64,000 bases of DNA, taken from contig NZ_CP037745.1 of the NCBI RefSeq assembly GCF_004345025.1, positions 434,001 through 498,000 of the forward strand. Reading direction: 5' to 3'. Source of the stretch: Rheinheimera sp. D18. GTDB lineage: Bacteria > Pseudomonadota > Gammaproteobacteria > Enterobacterales > Alteromonadaceae. Below are positions 59,319-64,000 of the stretch, piece by piece; the first letter of the stretch is position 1; each line of letters opens with the position of its first letter. The notes beneath the pieces were generated by a model that was given only the letters and a program-made list of their open reading frames with translations, made no database searches and was not told the origin of the DNA. Position numbers and translations under genes: made by a program.

Positions 59319-61319
59319 ATGCGGCTAAATAAAATAATAATAGGCTTGATGCTAACCAGCTTTATGTTAGTGGCAGAATCGCAAGACATTGCCGCAGCTA
59401 AAGCGGCTTATGAGCAAGGCGATCACGCTAAGGCAGCGCAACTATGGCTTGCTTTGGCAGAACAAGGCAACACTACGGCTCAGTTTGAGTTAGCCAAGTT
59501 ATATTCGCTGGGGCAGGGTGTTGAGCAAGATGCACTGCAAGCGGCGTACTGGTTGGAAAAGGCGGCATCGAAAACCGCAACCAGCGATAAAAATTCGATA
59601 AAACAGCCAGACATTACCGCGCTAACCGCTGACCGCAACGAAGTGGCCGATTTACCTGTGTTAGCGCTTAGCGAAGCCAATTTTGCTAATGGTATGCGCT
59701 TGTTTCAGCAAAAAAACTATGCGGCAGCTTACAGCCATTGGTATCCGTTGGCTCTGTCTGGCGTACTTGATGCGCAGTTAAATTTAGCCGCTATGTATGC
59801 CAACGGTGATGGTTTGAGCAAGAGTGACGCAAAAGCCGTGCGATGGTTTACTGCCGCCGCAGAACAAGGTTCTGCACAAGCGCAGTATCAGCTTGCCCTC
59901 GCTAACGCCAATGGCAACGGTGTCGCGCAAGATGACGCCTTAGCCGTATATTGGTATCGCAAAGCCGCAGAGCAACAATATAGGTTAGCGCAGTATAACC
60001 TTGGGTTTATGTATGCCAACGGGCGCGGCGTAACCCAAGATGATGTGAGTGCTTTATTATGGTATGAGCGCGCCGCCGTACAGGGCGATGTTGACGCGCA
60101 ATATCTTGTTGCAGAGCGATACCGCACAGGCAGAGGTACGAATGCGGATATCAATAAAGCGATAGGTTGGTATCAACGAGCTGTTGAGCAAGCGCATAGT
60201 CGAGCTATGTATCAGTTAGCGCAATACTATTTGCAGGGTATTGGCGTGAGTAAAAATGAATCTCGCGCTTTTGACTTATTTAACTTAGCGGCGGCTAAAG
60301 GCATTGTTGAAGCTCAGCGCGAAGTCGGCATTAGTTATTCACTAGGCCGAGGTGTGCGTAATAACTATGATAAAGCGCTTGGCTTTCTTGAAAGCGCTTG
60401 TGCACAAAAGGATAGCCAAGCGTGTTATCAGCTGGCCGTGCATTTTGATGAGGGCTTAGGTGTAAAGGCGGATGCGAGTCGTGCGATGCCATTGTTTCGG
60501 CATGCAGCTACCGCCGGTAATGTTGACGCACAGTTTCGTTTAGCTGCCATGCTTAGCCAAGCAACGGAGCAAAACATTGATGACGTTGAGGTATTTAATT
60601 GGTTTCTTAAAGCGGCCGAGCAAGGGCATGCTCAGGCGCAATACTTAACGGCAATACGTTATGCCGACGGCAATGGTACTGCAAAAAATGATACTGCGGC
60701 GGTAAAGTGGTATCAGCTTGCGGCAGAGCAAGGCGTGTTATTTGCGCAGTACAACCTAGGGTATATGTATGGCGCAGGCCGTGGTGTTGCGCAAAATGAT
60801 GAAAAAGCTTTGTATTGGTACACTAAGGTTGCGCAGCAAGGCGATGCCGATGCGCAGTTTAATTTGGGCTTGCGCTACGAAACCGGCCGCGGCGTGCGCC
60901 AAGACGATAATCAAGCGGTACATTGGTATCAAAAATCCGCAGCACAAAATCATTTACGTGCGGTGGCCAACCTCGGTTATATGTACGAAAAAGGCTATGG
61001 CGTTAACTTAGATGAGCGTAAAGCCTTTGAGTTATATCAGCAGTCGTTATCAGAGCAAGTGCCAAGGGCATTAACCGCACTTGGCCTATTTTACAAAAAT
61101 GGCCGGCAAGTAAAAGCGAGTGATGAAAAAGCCGTAGAACTCTTTCGCCTAGCCGCCGAGCAGGGCCATGCAAATGCACAATATAATTTGGCGTGGATGT
61201 ACGAGTATGGCCGAGGGGTAAAGAAAGATTTAGTTAAAGCCCGAGATTTTTACCAACTTGCAGCCGAACAAAATGAACCCCTAGCACAGGCACAATTAAA
61301 TCGTTTACTAAACCTATAG
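59319..61319 (+). CDS. Long Sel1-repeat (TPR-like) secreted protein
   Basis: The start is set at ATG 59319 with GGAGG upstream. An N-terminal signal peptide (MRLNKIIIGLMLTSFMLVAES) is followed by Sel1-like repeats of about 36 residues over nearly the whole length, each with the pattern AQY.LA..Y..G.GV..D...A..WY..AA.QG. I count roughly 15 repeats; the exact number needs an alignment. Sel1 arrays are scaffolds for protein binding. The protein is 666 residues and probably periplasmic. Role unknown. It is alone between IS5 and the flavoprotein gene. Confidence 0.9.
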   Translation: MRLNKIIIGLMLTSFMLVAESQDIAAAKAAYEQGDHAKAAQLWLALAEQGNTTAQFELAKLYSLGQGVEQDALQAAYWLEKAASKTATSDKNSIKQPDITALTADRNEVADLPVLALSEANFANGMRLFQQKNYAAAYSHWYPLALSGVLDAQLNLAAMYANGDGLSKSDAKAVRWFTAAAEQGSAQAQYQLALANANGNGVAQDDALAVYWYRKAAEQQYRLAQYNLGFMYANGRGVTQDDVSALLWYERAAVQGDVDAQYLVAERYRTGRGTNADINKAIGWYQRAVEQAHSRAMYQLAQYYLQGIGVSKNESRAFDLFNLAAAKGIVEAQREVGISYSLGRGVRNNYDKALGFLESACAQKDSQACYQLAVHFDEGLGVKADASRAMPLFRHAATAGNVDAQFRLAAMLSQATEQNIDDVEVFNWFLKAAEQGHAQAQYLTAIRYADGNGTAKNDTAAVKWYQLAAEQGVLFAQYNLGYMYGAGRGVAQNDEKALYWYTKVAQQGDADAQFNLGLRYETGRGVRQDDNQAVHWYQKSAAQNHLRAVANLGYMYEKGYGVNLDERKAFELYQQSLSEQVPRALTALGLFYKNGRQVKASDEKAVELFRLAAEQGHANAQYNLAWMYEYGRGVKKDLVKARDFYQLAAEQNEPLAQAQLNRLLNL

Positions 61320-61420
61320 GTTGCTTAGGGCGGTGTTGGCAGGCGTGAGATTTTTCTGTCTTAGCACTCGCGCTAATTGCATCTGGCAACATAGTCACCG
61401 ACAATAGCCGCCTTTAGCGA

Positions 61421-62623
61421 ATGGGCAGGTATATAGCCGTGATACAGCAGTGGGATGTTATTGTAATTGGTGCTGGCGCTGCCGGTTTAATGTGCGCAAT
61501 AGAAGCCGGCAAACGAGGCCGTAAAGTATTAATACTGGATAACGGCAAACGCGTTGGCCGTAAAATTATTATGTCCGGTGGTGGTCGCTGTAATTTTACC
61601 AATATGTATTCCAGCCCTGAGAACTTCCTATCGCACAATAAGCATTTTTGTAAATCGGCGTTAAGCCGTTATAGCCAATGGGATTTTATCGCCCTAGTGC
61701 AAAAGCACAATATTGCTTACCACGAAAAAACCTTAGGTCAGCTATTTTGCGATAATAGCGCTAAAGATATTGTTGATATGCTGCTAACTGAAGCCAAAAC
61801 GGCGGGTGTACAAATTGCACTGCAACAACAGATCCAGCAAGTGAGCAAAACGGAGGCGGGTTTTATTGTCGATACACCAGACGTTAGCCGAGCCTGTCAC
61901 AGTTTAGTGGTCGCTAGTGGTGGCTTAAGCTTGCCCAATTTAGGCGCTACAGCCTTTGGTTTTCAACTTGCCGAGCAGTTTGGTCTTAACGTACTACCGC
62001 TTCGTGCGGCATTAGTGCCAGTAACGTGGCAGCCGGCAGACAAAGCCGTATTTGAAGAAATTAGCGGCGTATCATTACCGGTAACTGTCGAAGCAAATGG
62101 CACTCTATTTCCTGAAGATATGCTCTTTACACATCGCGGTTTAAGTGGGCCTGCCATATTACAAATTTCTAGCTATTGGCAACCGGGTGACGATATAACA
62201 GTAAACCTGTCACCAGAAACTGACATAAACGAATTTTTAACCAACCAACAGCAAAGCCACCCAGAGCAAGAATTAAAAACCGCTTTAAGCAAATTACTAC
62301 CAAAGCGCTTAGTTGAAAAACTGTTAGACATGCAGCTTGTTACCAACCAGCCACTAAAAGCTTTACACAATAAAACCATACAAAACATTGCTAATAGCCT
62401 ACACAGTTATATTTTTAAACCCAACGGCACTGAGGGTTATCGAACCGCAGAGGTCACCTTAGGTGGTGTAGACACCAATGATTTATCGTCAAAAACCATG
62501 GCCGCTAAACAGCACGATAACCTATTCTTTATTGGCGAAGTAGTAGACGTTACCGGCTGGCTAGGGGGATATAACTTCCAATGGGCCTGGGCCAGCGGCT
62601 GGGTAGCAGGGCAGTATTGTTAG
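61421..62623 (+). CDS. HI0933/YhiN-family FAD-dependent flavoprotein
   Basis: An FAD-binding protein of 400 residues. VIVIGAGAAGLMCAIEAGKRG near residue 13, the family block GRKIIMSGGGRCNFTNM and the C-terminal GEVVDVTGWLGGYNFQWAWASG are diagnostic for HI0933-like proteins. A GTG at 61439 is an equally good start (AGG about ten bases upstream). The biological substrate is not known. Confidence 0.92.
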   Translation: MGRYIAVIQQWDVIVIGAGAAGLMCAIEAGKRGRKVLILDNGKRVGRKIIMSGGGRCNFTNMYSSPENFLSHNKHFCKSALSRYSQWDFIALVQKHNIAYHEKTLGQLFCDNSAKDIVDMLLTEAKTAGVQIALQQQIQQVSKTEAGFIVDTPDVSRACHSLVVASGGLSLPNLGATAFGFQLAEQFGLNVLPLRAALVPVTWQPADKAVFEEISGVSLPVTVEANGTLFPEDMLFTHRGLSGPAILQISSYWQPGDDITVNLSPETDINEFLTNQQQSHPEQELKTALSKLLPKRLVEKLLDMQLVTNQPLKALHNKTIQNIANSLHSYIFKPNGTEGYRTAEVTLGGVDTNDLSSKTMAAKQHDNLFFIGEVVDVTGWLGGYNFQWAWASGWVAGQYC

Positions 62624-62646
62624 TGTTAATTACTAAGTGAATAGAT

Positions 62647-62955
62647 ATGAAAAAACTTTCTATAGTACAAAAAAAGCAGCAGCAATATGTAATGAGTGCA
62701 GTAACTGCGTTAGAGCAACAAGCGTTAACAGAATTAGCGGGCGTGGTGCAGTGTTGGTTTAGTTTTGATTATGAAGCTTTTCCAATTAGCTTATTAGCAC
62801 GGGTGCAATTTGCTGAACAGGCGGCACTTGATGCGGCGCAGCCGCAGTTAGCGCTGTGGCAAAAACGTTTTAGCGGTTTAATGCTAAAGCGTGGCGTCAT
62901 TTTAAAAGATATGCGTAAGCATTTAGTGTTTACCACCCTTAGCCCCGACGACTAG
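62647..62955 (+). CDS. Hypothetical protein, 102 residues
   Basis: A soluble, helical protein without motif that I recognise. It starts MKKLSIVQKKQQQYVM. AAGTGAATAGAT lies upstream, a weak ribosome site. It stands between the flavoprotein and DUF4862 genes on the same strand, spaced 23 and 13 bases, which suggests one transcript. Confidence 0.6.
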   Translation: MKKLSIVQKKQQQYVMSAVTALEQQALTELAGVVQCWFSFDYEAFPISLLARVQFAEQAALDAAQPQLALWQKRFSGLMLKRGVILKDMRKHLVFTTLSPDD

Positions 62956-62968
62956 AAGGCTATTTATA

Positions 62969-63934
62969 GTGAAATATTATCTTGGCGCTTATGCGGCGTC
63001 ACCAAATCACAGTACTTGGAATGCCGCACTAGAAACGGCGTACTACACCGAACTAAAAAAACTGGATAGATTAAAAGGCTTAGAGCATCCATTTTATGGC
63101 AGTTTGCATCAATATGACGATGCGTGGTTTTTGGCAAATATAGCGCCGGCTTGGAATTACGTATTTACCTGTATTCCCGGCACTATGAATGCGTTGGCAA
63201 CTAACCCACAGTTTGGTTTGGCGTCAAATGACGAGGCAGGTCGTGCGGCAGCTCTGCAGTTTATGCAGCAAGCTTGCGCAGCGGTTGCTAAGTTGAATCA
63301 GCACGTAGGTAGGCAAGCGGTTACGGCGATTCAAATTCATACTGCACCGGCACGCCACCGTGCGTCGTCATCAACCGCAGCGTTAGTTAAATCGTTAAAT
63401 ACGCTGGCCAGCTGGGATTGGCAAGGCGCGCGCATTGTTATTGAGCATTGCGATGCTTATGTTGATAGCCATGTACCGTCAAAAGGTTTTTTGTCGTTAG
63501 CCGATGAAATAGCGGTACTTTGTGAAGTAAATCAATATACTGCTGCGCCGCTTGGCATAGTAATTAACTGGGGTCGTTCGGTATTTGAAGCGCGTGAAAT
63601 TAATGGTGCGGTGGCACATATTCAGGAAGCGCTGGCGGCTGGCGTGTTAGCGGGTGTAATGTTTTCTGGTGTGTCAGATCAAGACAGTGAGTATGGCGCA
63701 TGGCGTGATAGCCATCAACCGCCTAAAAGCAGTGCGTTGATTCAACACGGTTCACCAGTCTCGTGGATGACAGAACAGACAATGCACGATTGTTTAGCGG
63801 CTTGCACTGATCCTGAGCAGTTACTGATACTGGGCGCTAAAATTGGTATTCGACCACAGGATGCAACAGTAAAGCAGCGTATCGCTTATATTCACGATAC
63901 GCTGGCTATTTTACAACGCTATTTTACGCGCTAG
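62969..63934 (+). CDS. DUF4862-family TIM-barrel-like protein
   Basis: GTG start at 62969 with AGAAGG upstream. The 321 residues begin KYYLGAYAASP; the conserved parts are SLHQYDDAWFLANI, IPGTMNAL, IQIHTAP and IVIEHCDAYVDSH, followed by GIVINWGRSVFE and VMFSGVSDQDSEYG. This is the DUF4862 family, with a presumed xylose-isomerase-like barrel (His, Glu and Asp as possible metal ligands). Function is not established. Confidence 0.85.
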   Translation: MKYYLGAYAASPNHSTWNAALETAYYTELKKLDRLKGLEHPFYGSLHQYDDAWFLANIAPAWNYVFTCIPGTMNALATNPQFGLASNDEAGRAAALQFMQQACAAVAKLNQHVGRQAVTAIQIHTAPARHRASSSTAALVKSLNTLASWDWQGARIVIEHCDAYVDSHVPSKGFLSLADEIAVLCEVNQYTAAPLGIVINWGRSVFEAREINGAVAHIQEALAAGVLAGVMFSGVSDQDSEYGAWRDSHQPPKSSALIQHGSPVSWMTEQTMHDCLAACTDPEQLLILGAKIGIRPQDATVKQRIAYIHDTLAILQRYFTR

Positions 63935-64000
63935 TTCGATGGCGTGCGGTACTTTTCAAACCAAGCAAGCATGTATTCTACTTTTTCAATCATGCGGCTT
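63931..64000 (-). CDS. C-terminal end of an unidentified protein (partial)
   Basis: The stop TAG at 63931-63933 (complement) belongs to a minus-strand frame that is open to the window edge and ends ...VEYMLAWFEKYRTPSN. The tail recalls S9-type peptidases but is too short to name. It overlaps the DUF4862 stop by 4 bases. Confidence 0.5.
   Translation of the reverse strand, partial: SRMIEKVEYMLAWFEKYRTPSN

Overview
The window looks like the chromosome of a gammaproteobacterium of the Alteromonadales type, close to Rheinheimera, Alishewanella or Arsukibacterium. This is inferred from the flavour of the core proteins (MetE, Gor, PrlC, RsmJ, the Kdo/heptose genes) and from a MetJ box. It was not tested by database search. 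The window divides at about position 32192: a mosaic of acquired DNA lies to the left and ordinary chromosomal genes to the right.

Acquired region, 1-32192. (a) 1-2850: three AT-rich minus-strand genes of unknown role, the last one open at the window edge, and a 650-base stretch rich in hairpins. (b) 2851-4285: a wrecked locus. The 5' end of an FTR1-type iron permease gene is joined in frame to the 3' two thirds of umuC, and an exact 370-bp tandem duplication has then broken the frame. (c) 4360-15598: a cadmium/zinc/cobalt resistance cluster. A MerR/CadR-type regulator sits opposite a minus-strand run of an HMA-CDF transporter, a CzcI-like protein, CzcC, CzcB, CzcA, a lipoprotein and a CadA/ZntA-type ATPase. 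A textbook 19-bp-spacer MerR promoter lies between the two directions. A CzcD-like exporter and a YnfA-family protein follow the regulator. (d) 15784-17764: an intact IS21-family element. (e) 17895-29419: a probable anti-phage defence island. It has a complete Gabija-type pair (gajA/gajB), an AbiH-family gene, a DUF6933-like plus PD-(D/E)XK-like gene pair, and a compact minus-strand operon of a 42-residue protein, a HicA-like protein, an ankyrin-repeat protein and a DUF6988-like protein. Two genes of the island, one of them abiH, carry the same 26-bp palindrome upstream. (f) 29464-32192: a frameshifted integrase remnant, two tiny genes, an intact tyrosine integrase, and a 55-base copy of the 3' end of a tRNA-Leu(CAA) gene. 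That copy marks the right attachment site of the island. The intact tRNA would be expected left of the window.

Core region, 32364-64000. It holds a TlpA-like thioredoxin with an apparent DsbG remnant in front, UPF0114 and MgtC-type membrane proteins, an HlyD/ABC exporter operon, a secreted dienelactone hydrolase-like protein, metE with divergent metR and a MetJ box, an acyltransferase with an SGNH domain, glutathione reductase, oligopeptidase A, a 3-methyladenine glycosylase, rsmJ and a peroxiredoxin. An LPS inner-core cluster follows (gmhB, heptosyltransferase, hldE, gmhA, a glycosyltransferase-like gene, and a WaaA-KdkA fusion that joins Kdo transferase and Kdo kinase in one chain). After it come an IS5-family element, a long Sel1-repeat protein, a HI0933/YhiN-family flavoprotein and a DUF4862 protein.

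The best candidate for something undescribed is the four-gene operon at 18651-21902, in which a HicA-like protein has no HicB next to it but an ankyrin/TPR-like partner instead. The shared palindrome that may co-regulate the defence genes is the next best.
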